Shown one piece after another: positions 6,207 to 13,817 of a DNA stretch of 36,832 bases. The position numbers were made by a program, and so were the translations under genes. Source of the DNA: CAYZAW01 sp964476505 (lineage in GTDB: Bacteria; Bacillota; Clostridia; Christensenellales; CAG-138); NCBI GenBank assembly GCA_964476505.1, contig CAYZAW010000018.1:1-36832 (forward strand), written 5' to 3'. Each line of letters begins with the position of its first letter. Position 1 is the stretch's first letter. The notes beneath the pieces are model-generated. The model saw only the letters and a list, made by a program, of their open reading frames with translations. It was not told where the DNA came from and did not search any database.

Positions 6207-7558
6207 ACCTGCTGACAGTACGCGTACGAATCATGCTGTGGTTTACGCTGATGATGACGGCGATACTGGCGATCGCGGTTGTATTTGTTTCGCTCATGGC
6301 AAAGGATGCCTCCGGCGGAAATGCCGAGCGGCAGTTGGTTGACGCGGTCTCTCACAATGTGCGTGAGTTGGACTATGACAACGGCCTTATTGATGTGGAT
6401 GAATTCGATATTTATCGCGGCGGCGTGTTTACCGAAGTGTACGATATGCAGGGCAACCTGCTTGCTGGCGCAAAGGTGATTGCATTTGATGGAGACAACA
6501 CCTTTGAAAATGCAATTTTGCGCTGCGTAACCGTAAACGGCGAGCAGTATCTTGTGCTTGACCAGCTTGCCGATAATCCGGAAGGCGGCGTATGGGTTCG
6601 CGGGGTCACAAGCGCGGAGAACGGCAACGATGCCATAAACGTGCTGGCAAAGCTATTGATCATTCTTTTGCCGGTATTGCTCGGATTAACGTTGTTAGGC
6701 GGTTGGTTCATTGCCGGACGCGCCATGCGACCGGTACGGCAGATCACCGATGCTGCCAACGCCATTAGCAGCGGCGACGATCTATCGGCTCGTATTGGCC
6801 TAGCACCCGGACGTGACGAGATCCATCGGCTTGCCGCCACATTTGACCGTATGTTTGAACGGCTGGAGCGTTCCTTCCAGGCAGAAAAGCAGTTTGCTTC
6901 CGACACCTCGCATGAACTCAGAACGCCAACAGCCGTGATTCTTGCGGAGTGCGAGTTGGCGGAGCGCACGGCGAAAACGGCGGGGGAGTATGCCGAATCC
7001 GTCGCGGTTATCAAGCGGCAGGCAAACAGCATGTCCGCAATTATCGAACAGCTGTTAAGAAGCGCCAGGCTAACACGGGGCACGGAAACACTATGCTTCC
7101 AGCCGCAGGATATTTCAACGCTCGTTCGCGTTTGCTGTGAGGATGCGGCAATATCGTGCAACGATACGCGTATTATAACGGATGTTGCGAAAGACATCGT
7201 TGCCCAAGTGGACGCTTCGCTTTTCACCTCGCTTGTTAGAAACCTGCTAGATAACGCTGTAAAGTATGGCGGCGGTACGGTTGCGGTATCCTTACGCCAA
7301 GCAGATAGCGGTATGATACAGCTTTGCGTTAAGGACAACGGCGCGGGAATCCCCAAAGCCGATATGGAAAAGATATGGCAGCGCTTCTGGCGTGCGGACG
7401 GCGCACGTACCCAGGGCGATGGCAGCGGGCTTGGATTGTACCTTGTGCGGCAGATAGCAAAAGTGCACGGGGGAACCATCACATGCGAAAGCACCGAGGG
7501 CGTTGGCACAGCGTTTACGTTCAATTTTAATAAAGAACTGCCGGATCATAATATTTAA
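6203..7558 (+). CDS. Sensor histidine kinase with HAMP domain
   Basis: Membrane histidine kinase of 451 residues, the partner of the response regulator at 5529. Transmembrane helix 1 (about 9-32) and helix 2 (about 149-172) flank an extracytoplasmic sensor region of about 115 residues. A HAMP domain follows (RAMRPVRQITDAANAISSGDDL). The HisKA motif FASDTSHELRTP places the phospho-His at residue 237, and the ATPase domain has N (RNLLDNAVKYGGG), G1 (VKDNGAGIP) and G2 (GSGLGLYLV) boxes. The ATG at 6203, within the ATGA overlap, was preferred over an upstream in-frame ATG inside the regulator gene. The architecture is like small EnvZ/BaeS-type envelope or peptide-stress sensors; the signal is unknown. 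Confidence 0.93.
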   Translation: MNLLTVRVRIMLWFTLMMTAILAIAVVFVSLMAKDASGGNAERQLVDAVSHNVRELDYDNGLIDVDEFDIYRGGVFTEVYDMQGNLLAGAKVIAFDGDNTFENAILRCVTVNGEQYLVLDQLADNPEGGVWVRGVTSAENGNDAINVLAKLLIILLPVLLGLTLLGGWFIAGRAMRPVRQITDAANAISSGDDLSARIGLAPGRDEIHRLAATFDRMFERLERSFQAEKQFASDTSHELRTPTAVILAECELAERTAKTAGEYAESVAVIKRQANSMSAIIEQLLRSARLTRGTETLCFQPQDISTLVRVCCEDAAISCNDTRIITDVAKDIVAQVDASLFTSLVRNLLDNAVKYGGGTVAVSLRQADSGMIQLCVKDNGAGIPKADMEKIWQRFWRADGARTQGDGSGLGLYLVRQIAKVHGGTITCESTEGVGTAFTFNFNKELPDHNI

Positions 7559-7638
7559 AAATAATTCGTCTTTCTAATAAATTTTTAAGAAGTGCATGCT
7601 ATGCTGTTCCCATAAAGAAAAGAAAGGGGAACAGTAAA

Positions 7639-7896
7639 ATGACTGCAAACCATACTTATATTGGAATGGATCATGCAAAGACCGTACTTTTAAACGAGAC
7701 GCGTACGCGCAGGGAGGATGCAGTGTTTACCGAATGCACGCTGGAACACGATGCCACAGGTGCGCTGTATCACATCCTATTCAATGCAAATGGCATGGAC
7801 TATGAGTGCTATGTGAACGCAATGACAGCAGAGGTACCGGGGCTCTTTTCTGAGCCGGAGCAGGAAATGAAGAAGGATATGAATATCTGTGCGTAA
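7639..7896 (+). CDS. PepSY-like small protein without signal peptide
   Basis: The protein has 85 residues. Its middle (ALYHILFNANGMDYECYVNAMTAEV) matches the pattern of PepSY repeats, in which a hydrophobic strand, a Gly and a Tyr-rich strand lead into (D/N)AxTGEV. PepSY proteins usually lie outside the membrane, but here no signal peptide or membrane helix is present, so it is predicted to be cytoplasmic. GGGGAACAG gives a ribosome binding site before the ATG. It lies 80 bases after a histidine kinase; a -10-like TATGCT sits at 7600-7605, and the AT-rich stretch 7574-7590 could hold regulator sites. It may be a target or modulator of the two-component system, which is an inference. Confidence 0.65.
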   Translation: MTANHTYIGMDHAKTVLLNETRTRREDAVFTECTLEHDATGALYHILFNANGMDYECYVNAMTAEVPGLFSEPEQEMKKDMNICA

Positions 7897-7930
7897 GGCA
7901 TAGCAGCAATAAGGCCTGTGAACCCGATGA

Positions 7931-7962
7931 AAAGCCCCATAGCAGAAACGCTACGGGGCTTT
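7931..7962. terminator. Bidirectional terminator between convergent genes
   Basis: Arms 7931-7943 (AAAGCCCCATAGC) and 7950-7962 (GCTACGGGGCTTT) form a 13-bp stem with one imperfect pair and a 6-base loop. T-rich tails occur on both strands. It separates the plus-strand PepSY gene from the minus-strand unit that ends at 8021. Confidence 0.85.
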
Positions 7963-8020
7963 GTTGATACCTTTGTACTGTTCGGCTGCATGTAGGAGTA
8001 GCCGTCATGGTACTTTAAAA

Positions 8021-8749
8021 CTACTCAGTCTTCTGCGCCTTGCCGAAATGCAGCTCCTTCATACCTTCTACCTCGTCGCAAACGGGCTTTAAGGAACAGG
8101 AGGCGCAGTCCGTAGGAAGACCTTCCATGATTTTTGACAGCGTGAGCAATATGTCCTTGGAAGACGCGGCGGCTTTTTGCAAAGCGGCGTAATCCGCATC
8201 CGGTGCCGTAATAAACAGCAGCTTAACGGCAAGCACGTGCGGGTCTTGCTTGTAGCGGTTAATAAACGCGTTGCCAACAGTCTCAAAGCTGATACCCTCG
8301 TTCACAGCCGCCTTGCTCAGGCGTACCTGCTCACGGCCTGCGTCGGAGGAGGTGCGAAGCATAAACCCCTTGGGAAACACATGGTACTTCACAAAGTCCA
8401 TATGCTGAATGGCACGAAACGCCGCGTCAGTATCCTCTCCGTTTTCTCCGGCGATATTCCCAACGCGTAAAAACGCAATGCGGGCATAGGGCATATTCGG
8501 AACCGTTTTATCAAGGTCGCTGCCGTATACTAAGATTTCATCCGCCGGAACCAAGCCCGCGTCCGATGTTACGCAGGTATAGCTGACACCTTGCGTGCTG
8601 CCAAGCTCGCAGGCAGAATCTCGCAGCATGACCATTTCAAAGCTCTTGCTTTCTGGCCATGCCTTTTCCGGCGTATATGGGTAACGTTGGGGAGCAGCAG
8701 TGCCTACGTGCTCCCCAACGCTACGAATCAATGCATCAAACAGCTTCAT
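8021..8749 (-). CDS. Stand-alone acetyl-CoA synthase (AcsB/CdhC) central-domain homologue with C-terminal Cys cluster
   Basis: The protein has 242 residues. By eye it lines up with the domain of acetyl-CoA synthase just before the A-cluster domain: FEMVMLRDSACELGS resembles DMYVEMGG; DEILVYGSDLDKTV resembles KIEVIGPDIDQIP; FRAIQHMDFVKYHV resembles RRIHDFINYGEG; and REQVRLSKAAVNEGISFETVGNAFINRYKQ resembles the ACS stretch with LRVSKDAVAKGFRFKNYGEILVAKMKE. It stops after Cys215-x2-Cys218-x5-Cys224, where ACS has the first cysteines of its [4Fe-4S]/nickel A-cluster (C-x2-C-x8-C). It therefore has no carbonylation domain and cannot be a full acetyl-CoA synthase. It is the last gene of the cooC-hgd unit and may bind a cluster, a corrinoid partner or a subunit. 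The homology was judged from remembered sequences and needs a profile search. Confidence 0.7.
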   Translation of the reverse strand: MKLFDALIRSVGEHVGTAAPQRYPYTPEKAWPESKSFEMVMLRDSACELGSTQGVSYTCVTSDAGLVPADEILVYGSDLDKTVPNMPYARIAFLRVGNIAGENGEDTDAAFRAIQHMDFVKYHVFPKGFMLRTSSDAGREQVRLSKAAVNEGISFETVGNAFINRYKQDPHVLAVKLLFITAPDADYAALQKAAASSKDILLTLSKIMEGLPTDCASCSLKPVCDEVEGMKELHFGKAQKTE

Positions 8750-8751
8750 GC

Positions 8752-8907
8752 TTAGAACTTGATATCCGTCTTTTTACGGTCAAATATCTTGTTGACCTGC
8801 ACATAGCACCAGCCCAACAGCTTCTGATCGAGGTTCCAGAAATAAACGATGAACAGTAGAGCCATCAGAGCTGCCAACACGATCAATACGATCCAGTACC
8901 AAGCCAT
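8752..8907 (-). CDS. Small one-helix membrane protein (paralogue 1)
   Basis: This 51-residue gene sits between the activator ATPase and the ACS-like gene. It reads MAWYWIVLIVLAALMALLFI then VYFWNLDQKLLGWC, and ends IFDRKKTDIKF. Residues 4-24 form one transmembrane helix, followed by a short basic cytoplasmic tail. AAGGAG just upstream overlaps the end of the preceding gene, and the next gene follows by 2 bases, so translation is well supported. It shares LFIV-x4-LD-x-KLL with the small protein at 16676-16897, which has the same place relative to the other HgdB-like gene. A membrane anchor or assembly factor is inferred. Confidence 0.85.
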   Translation of the reverse strand: MAWYWIVLIVLAALMALLFIVYFWNLDQKLLGWCYVQVNKIFDRKKTDIKF

Positions 8908-8910
8908 ACT

Positions 8911-9705
8911 TTACTCCTTTGCCAAGCCCTTCTGGCGGGCGTATTCCGCCGCGCCCAGTGCGCCCATCAGCTGCGGGTCGATATCCAGCTCCACAACCTT
9001 GAGCTTCAACACATGTTCAATGGCTTCCTTTAAGCCGTCGTTCTTCGCACAGCCGCCGGTGAGCGTGATGGAATCGGTAGCGCCGGCCTTCTTCGCCATT
9101 ACGAAGCAGCGCTTTGCAACAGCCATCTCGATGCCCGCCGCAATTTCATCCATTGCCTTGCCCTCGCCAACAAGCGAGATGACCTCGGACTCCGCAAACA
9201 CCGTACATTGCGCAGTGATGGGGATCACGTTTTTCGCCGTAAGCGAAAGCTTAGAGAACTCCGGAAGGGTCAGCTCAAAGCTTCGTGCCATTGCCTCAAA
9301 GAAGCGGCCTGTGCCTGCGGCGCATTTGTCGTTCATGGCAAAGTTCTTCACCGTACCGTCGTCGTCAATGGAAATGCCCTTAACGTCCTGCCCGCCGATG
9401 TCGATGATTGCCCGCACGCTGGGGTTGGTTACATGCACGCCCATGGCATGGCAGGAAATTTCAGAAATGTTCTCGTCTGCAAAGGGAACCTTGTTGCGCC
9501 CGTAGCCGGTACCGATCAGGTACGCCAGCTCGTCGCTGGAGGAGAGGCCAACCTTTGTCAACACTTCTTCCATCGCTTGCTTTGCCGAGGCTTCGGAATT
9601 GATCTTGCTGCGGATCGTAGTATCGGCAAGCATTTTACCGTCCTCATCCAAAATGACCGCCTTGGTATAAGTAGAACCAACATCACAACCGCCGAAATAC
9701 TTCAT
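8911..9705 (-). CDS. hgdC: 2-hydroxyacyl-CoA dehydratase activator ATPase (HgdC/BadF family)
   Basis: Homodimeric ASKHA-fold ATPase that carries a bridging [4Fe-4S] cluster and pumps single low-potential electrons into HgdAB/BcrBC-type enzymes at the cost of ATP. At 264 residues it has normal length. The phosphate-1 loop GGCDVGSTYTKAVIL, IDIGGQDVKGI and the adenosine motif LTGGCAKNDGL are present. The cluster cysteines are Cys128 (NDKCAAGTGRF) and Cys167 (TAQCTVFAESEVI), at the family spacing. The ATG at 9705 follows AAGGAG; the frame is open 45 bases further upstream, but without a ribosome binding site. It is the only activator gene in the locus and probably serves both dehydratase-like pairs. 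Confidence 0.95.
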   Translation of the reverse strand: MKYFGGCDVGSTYTKAVILDEDGKMLADTTIRSKINSEASAKQAMEEVLTKVGLSSSDELAYLIGTGYGRNKVPFADENISEISCHAMGVHVTNPSVRAIIDIGGQDVKGISIDDDGTVKNFAMNDKCAAGTGRFFEAMARSFELTLPEFSKLSLTAKNVIPITAQCTVFAESEVISLVGEGKAMDEIAAGIEMAVAKRCFVMAKKAGATDSITLTGGCAKNDGLKEAIEHVLKLKVVELDIDPQLMGALGAAEYARQKGLAKE

Positions 9706-9740
9706 ATTCTGCTCCTTATAATCATTGTATTTTATTTCAC

Positions 9741-11522
9741 TTACATACAAATTTCGTCGTCAAAGTCCATCAGGCTTGCGTCTACCGGTTCGGCACGCAT
9801 CACCGTTTGCATGTACTGATTGACCTTGTCGCGCATGGTTTTGCGGGAAACCGTACGCGGATCCATCAAGTCATGCTCGATCCAGATCACGTGGTAGCCG
9901 CGCGCACGGCCTTGCTCATCCAAAATGCCCTGTACCGTTGCCATGTTTTTGCAGGCTACGTTCTGGTACATGATGATTACGTCCACGTTCCACGCCTCGC
10001 ACTGCCGCCACAGCTCGTCCACAACGTTTTGATATCCGCCGTTGGTATGGCGGCGCATGACCATGCGCTCATACAGCCGGGCAAGATCGCGCAGCGCTTC
10101 TTCTTTGTCCTCGGTTTCCAACGGCTTGGTGTAATTGAGGCTTTCCATTTCCACCAGTACGTTGATACCCCAGCAATTTGCCAGCCAGTTGGAGAAGTTG
10201 GCGTAATAATGCGCCGGGCAGGACCAAACGATCGCACGGTGGCGCATTTTGCCCACCCAAGCCTCCTCGCGGCGTTCGTAAGCCTTTTGCAGCAGCTTAT
10301 CTACCTTTTTGCAGGTTTTCATTACGCGCGGGTCAATACCGCCGTCCATTTCGTAGTTCCACTTGCGGAACAACTCGTAGCTGGGGCCAATGATCTGCGG
10401 ATAATCGGTTTTGTTGATATCCCATTTTTCCAGCTCGAATTTCGTTTCCTGATTGAAACGCTTCATGGCGGCAAAGTATGCATCCCAGCTCCACTTTGCA
10501 CCGGTCTGATCCTCAATGAATTTGATGCAGTTGCGGATATCCTCCGCACCCATCTGCACGGTCTCCTCGTCCTCATAGCGCACGGGGAAGCACAGGTGGA
10601 ACACGGGCAGATCCGGGAAGCGGCGGGACATATAGCTGGAAGCCATGGTGGAACCGTCGCAGGGCATGGAGCTTGAAATGAAGCACGAGCCCATGTGCGG
10701 CAGTGCGTCGATCACCAGCGCGCCGCATTCGGAGGAGGGAACGGGGCAGGTGTCGGCCGGAAGCCCGAAGGACTCCACTGCGTCGATATACGGCACGCAG
10801 GTGAGCTGGTCGATCTCGGAAACCAGGAACACGGGCATCAGCTGGTAGGGGATACCCAACAGATCCGGGAAGCCCGCAATGATTTGCCCCATAGTCATTT
10901 CGTCAAACAGCACGACCTTTTTGTTTAGCTCCGTGCTGTTGCCGTTTTTCTTGTCGCACTTGGCAAGGAATACCAAGTTCTCCGCAACATAACGGAAAAT
11001 GTCCATGGTCATCAAATGACTCATCTTCAAGGCTTTTCCGCGCTGGCCCATCGTGTTCTTATCCAAGAAGCCCACGCAGCACATATAGGAAATCATCCAG
11101 CGATACCAAAGGGTGGTGTTTAGCGCCGGGAACAGATCCTTGGAGAAGGTAACGAGCAGCATCCCCCACATCTTCAGCCAGCCAAAGAAGTCGATGCCGG
11201 TGCTTTTTACCCCACGCCACTCGCGGCGTACGGGAACCATATCGCCTTTGCGGTACAGCTTACCGAGGTTTTTCTCGCCGTTGATGAATACGTCCCAGCG
11301 CCCGCGGTGACCGATTTTAAAGAAGGTTTTCCAGCCCTCGCGAGAGCGCCTTGCATTGTCTGCGGCATGGAACTTCTTTCGCGCCTTGATGGCCGCTTTA
11401 TCCCGCTCACGATAGAGCTCTTTGGCAATGGAGATGAATTCCTTTCGGTTTTCCTTCTGCAGCGCCTTGTCCGGATGATCCTTGGCACGGAAGAATTTTG
11501 GATTCGGGAATTTGTTTGCCAT
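9741..11522 (-). CDS. HgdB/BcrC-family dehydratase-reductase subunit with long N-terminal extension (paralogue 1)
   Basis: Member of the 2-hydroxyacyl-CoA dehydratase / benzoyl-CoA reductase / double-cubane-cluster superfamily. At 593 residues it is far longer than the usual 370-430. The first ~200 residues are an extra, basic and tryptophan-rich part with REWRGVK at 100-106 and YRWM at 140-143, both also found in the paralogue at 15032-16660. The core shares PCDGS, WSCPAHYYANFSNWLANCWGIN, CKNMATVQG and the ending DASLMDFDD with that paralogue. The invariant cysteines in PCDGS, WSC, NCWG and CK are candidate cluster ligands. The start overlaps the HgdA-like stop in TAATG, so the subunits are translationally coupled. 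The substrate is unknown. Confidence 0.88.
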   Translation of the reverse strand: MANKFPNPKFFRAKDHPDKALQKENRKEFISIAKELYRERDKAAIKARKKFHAADNARRSREGWKTFFKIGHRGRWDVFINGEKNLGKLYRKGDMVPVRREWRGVKSTGIDFFGWLKMWGMLLVTFSKDLFPALNTTLWYRWMISYMCCVGFLDKNTMGQRGKALKMSHLMTMDIFRYVAENLVFLAKCDKKNGNSTELNKKVVLFDEMTMGQIIAGFPDLLGIPYQLMPVFLVSEIDQLTCVPYIDAVESFGLPADTCPVPSSECGALVIDALPHMGSCFISSSMPCDGSTMASSYMSRRFPDLPVFHLCFPVRYEDEETVQMGAEDIRNCIKFIEDQTGAKWSWDAYFAAMKRFNQETKFELEKWDINKTDYPQIIGPSYELFRKWNYEMDGGIDPRVMKTCKKVDKLLQKAYERREEAWVGKMRHRAIVWSCPAHYYANFSNWLANCWGINVLVEMESLNYTKPLETEDKEEALRDLARLYERMVMRRHTNGGYQNVVDELWRQCEAWNVDVIIMYQNVACKNMATVQGILDEQGRARGYHVIWIEHDLMDPRTVSRKTMRDKVNQYMQTVMRAEPVDASLMDFDDEICM

Positions 11523-12718
11523 TACTTTTTCCCTCCGTTCTTCTGGATTTTCTTGATCTCCAGAGATTCCACAAATGCCTGAACCCGGGTGCGAAGCTGC
11601 CCGGAATGGCTGCTGTCGTACAGCCTGTCTATCGAAAGCACAGGCCAGCCGTATTCCTCCGTCATGATATGGGTAACAAGCGCGCGCTCAAAGCCCCAGT
11701 AGTCGCAATACTTCATTTGCTCGTAGATGATGCCGTCCGCCTTATATTCCTTGGCAAGCCGGTCAGCCGTATCGCGCCGCTGCTGCACTTTGTCGTCTGC
11801 GATATAGCGCGCGCACTCGGAATGCTGCATAATGTGCAGGCAAATTTGCGTGAGCGCATCCGTATCATCGGTAAGCTCGATCAATTCGCGCCCGGGTGTG
11901 GAACCGAAGCAGAAGCGGTCGGAAACGATCTGCGCGCCGCACTGCTCGATCAGCTTTGTTAGGTTCAGGTCGTCTACCTCGCTGCCGACAACGGCAACGC
12001 GGGCGCGGAAGGGGGATTTTGCATCCGGTACCCGCGCTTTGATCTCCTCAAGCGTTTCGCGAAGATAGGGGAGAATCAGCTGCTTCGGGCAGGTGTAGCT
12101 CACAAGGTTCAGCACATGGAACTCGTAACCCGTTACAACGGGCTTTTCCTGCTTTCTAAGCTCACCGATCTCGCTGATGATGCGGCAAACCTCGTTATGC
12201 TCCTCCACAGCCTTACGAATGGCGGCGTCGGAGGTGTCTACGCCGTAGTTCTCGGTCAATCGGTCAAGCAGGCGCAGGCGCATCTGCTTCACGTATGAAT
12301 CCAAGGTGTAGCTTTCAATTTTATAAGGTATGTCGCAGTGGGTCACAAAAAACTTGGGGTTGGTGTTTACGTTTAGAATCTCAAAATGCTCCATGGCACG
12401 GTTCATCATGGAGCAAGCATCAACACCGGCAACGGCATCTAAAAACTGATAGCCGCCCTCTATGGCCCGTTCCAGCAGCGCCCGCGCAAATTCGCAGGTG
12501 TAGTTGGACATGTAGTAGGTTGCAATGTCCAACGAACCCGTTCTTGGCGCACGAAGCCGAACGGAAAAGCAGTTGCCAACGTTTAAAAGCGGCTCGGGAA
12601 TGTGGTAACAGGTGTAACCCACGGCGAGTCCGCCCTCGGCTTTTGCTTTTTTGACCAGTTCGTTGTCGGCATCGTCCAGCAGGGTTTCAAAGAACAAGAG
12701 GTGCTTTAGATCTTTCAA
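11522..12718 (-). CDS. HgdA/BcrB-family dehydratase-reductase subunit (paralogue 1)
   Basis: The protein has 398 residues, the usual length for this superfamily. Shared features with the paralogue at 13818-15035 are the start DLKHL..FE.LL, GYTC...PE.LL, CFSVRLRAPR, DIATYYMS..TC, a Cys in the DAC/ETC position, VTGYEFHVL, TCPK.LIL..LRET and the ending SGQLRTR.QAFVES.EIKKIQ. This looks like the second cluster-binding subunit of a heterodimer. The start is TTG at 12718, supported by the paralogue's N-terminus. An out-of-frame ATG at 12741 opens an 8-codon reading frame whose TGA overlaps this TTG, so coupled initiation is possible. It lies 82 bases after cooC. Confidence 0.87.
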   Translation of the reverse strand: MKDLKHLLFFETLLDDADNELVKKAKAEGGLAVGYTCYHIPEPLLNVGNCFSVRLRAPRTGSLDIATYYMSNYTCEFARALLERAIEGGYQFLDAVAGVDACSMMNRAMEHFEILNVNTNPKFFVTHCDIPYKIESYTLDSYVKQMRLRLLDRLTENYGVDTSDAAIRKAVEEHNEVCRIISEIGELRKQEKPVVTGYEFHVLNLVSYTCPKQLILPYLRETLEEIKARVPDAKSPFRARVAVVGSEVDDLNLTKLIEQCGAQIVSDRFCFGSTPGRELIELTDDTDALTQICLHIMQHSECARYIADDKVQQRRDTADRLAKEYKADGIIYEQMKYCDYWGFERALVTHIMTEEYGWPVLSIDRLYDSSHSGQLRTRVQAFVESLEIKKIQKNGGKK

Positions 12719-12800
12719 ATACTCTCACGCCTTTCTTCCATTACTATCGGATTGATTGCGTCCGGTTTTTCTTTATAACAAACAAATGAAATTCGGTACT

Positions 12801-13562
12801 TTAAAGAACATCCAGAATATTTAGCGCCAGCCGTGCGCCGCTAAGAACAGGGGAGGCGGCAGGAAGTGTAAAAATGCTGTTGCCGCGCACTTCGTTAACG
12901 GCATGCACGCCGTCGTTGCCTATGCAACAAAGGATGGGAACGCCAGGAATTTGTATGCTGTCTGCAGGAATCTCTTCCGGCAGACGGTTTATGATAGCAC
13001 CACAGCGCTCAAACTGCACCAACGGCTTTGCCACGCGGCAGATCGTTTCTGCCACCTGCGTACCCTTGCGGCTGGCATCCGTTACAAGAACAAGGTGGGT
13101 CACCTTTTCCATCACGCGCCGATTGACCTGCTCTATGCCTGCCTCGCCGTCGATTACGATATAATCAAAGCTGCGGGAAATCATCCGAATAACTTCTTTA
13201 AGATAGGCGTTTACCTGGCAGTAACAGCCCGCGGTTTCGGGGCGGCCAATGGCAAGAAAGGAAAAGCCCGCTTCCTCAACCAGCGTATCAAGAATGCGAT
13301 ATCGCGCCTCGCCCAAAAGCTCAACGGCCTTATGGGGCGCGCCGCTTTCGGCAATATCGATCACGCTGTTTCGAATATCGTTAACCGTAGAAGCGACCTC
13401 CACGCCAAGCGCGGTTGCCAATCCAACGGCAGGGTCGGCATCGATAGCCAAGATTTTTGCGTCCGGATGCTCCTCCATCAAAATGCGCACAAAAGCAGCG
13501 GACAAGGTCGTTTTACCCACTCCGCCTTTACCGGCCAATGCGATAACTTTCGTTTCGGCCAA
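12801..13562 (-). CDS. cooC: CooC-type nickel-insertion ATPase
   Basis: MinD/ArsA-like P-loop ATPase of 253 residues. The deviant Walker A GKGGVGKTT is at residues 11-19, and AIDADPAVGLATALG is the switch I region. Cys113-x-Cys115 in the GCYCQVN segment is the metal-binding CxC motif of CooC, which joins the dimer and takes Ni(II) for CODH cluster maturation. IVIDGEAGIEQVNRRV is Walker B. It is the first gene of the minus-strand unit that continues into HgdA/HgdB/HgdC homologues and an ACS-like domain, and no CODH subunit is present nearby. It may serve a CODH elsewhere or mature a metal site of the local enzymes; the latter is inference. Confidence 0.9.
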   Translation of the reverse strand: MAETKVIALAGKGGVGKTTLSAAFVRILMEEHPDAKILAIDADPAVGLATALGVEVASTVNDIRNSVIDIAESGAPHKAVELLGEARYRILDTLVEEAGFSFLAIGRPETAGCYCQVNAYLKEVIRMISRSFDYIVIDGEAGIEQVNRRVMEKVTHLVLVTDASRKGTQVAETICRVAKPLVQFERCGAIINRLPEEIPADSIQIPGVPILCCIGNDGVHAVNEVRGNSIFTLPAASPVLSGARLALNILDVL

Positions 13563-13648
13563 ATGAAAGCTCCCCCGATACTGCGGTTCGAAATGATACC
13601 GCGTAATAAGATCGGAACGGAAATGCTCTTTGACGTTCCGTGTTTATG

Positions 13649-13677
13649 ATAATAACACGCTCATGTCAAAAATACAA
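13649..13677 (-). promoter_or_regulatory. Promoter of the cooC-hgd unit
   Basis: On the minus strand TTGTAT (13672-13677), a 17-base spacer and TATTAT (13649-13654) make a plausible promoter. The start near 13641 gives a leader of about 79 bases. That leader contains the inverted repeat CGGAACG/CGTTCCG (13614-13620 and 13634-13640), which could be a hairpin or a protein site. Confidence 0.65.
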
Positions 13678-13685
13678 CACAATGG

Positions 13686-13714
13686 TTGCAATAACGACAC
13701 ATCCATGTTAAAAT
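13686..13714 (+). promoter_or_regulatory. Promoter of the second hgd unit
   Basis: TTGCAA (13686-13691), 17 bases, TAAAAT (13709-13714). The start would be near 13721 and the leader about 97 bases. It stands back to back with the cooC promoter, the two -35 elements being 8 bases apart, so one regulator could control both directions. Confidence 0.6.
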
Positions 13715-13730
13715 CGCAATCGAACGATTT
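13711..13730. repeat. Inverted repeat overlapping the second hgd promoter start
   Basis: AAATCG (13711-13716) and CGATTT (13725-13730) are inverted around an 8-base centre that itself contains ATCG. It covers the -10 end and the predicted start site, a common place for a repressor operator. No regulator gene is encoded within the locus. Confidence 0.45.
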
Positions 13731-13817
13731 CGTTACACACATATTTCTTTCAGATGTTTGAACGACTTAAATGTCCACACCAAACAATCAAAAAAAACTA
13801 AAAAGCTGGTACAATTT

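Noticed and set aside
6412..7524. A 370-codon open frame on the minus strand
   Set aside because: It is antisense to the histidine kinase, whose HisKA and ATPase motifs are unmistakable; the minus-strand product is Ser/Thr/Arg-rich and shows no domain.
8021..8749. Full acetyl-CoA synthase or CODH subunit
   Set aside because: The protein is only 242 residues and stops at the first cluster cysteines; the A-cluster domain with its remaining ligands is missing.
9807..10676. A 289-codon open frame on the plus strand
   Set aside because: It is antisense to the HgdB-like gene, which has a clear paralogue in the window and coupled translation with its partner. The plus-strand translation resembles no family.
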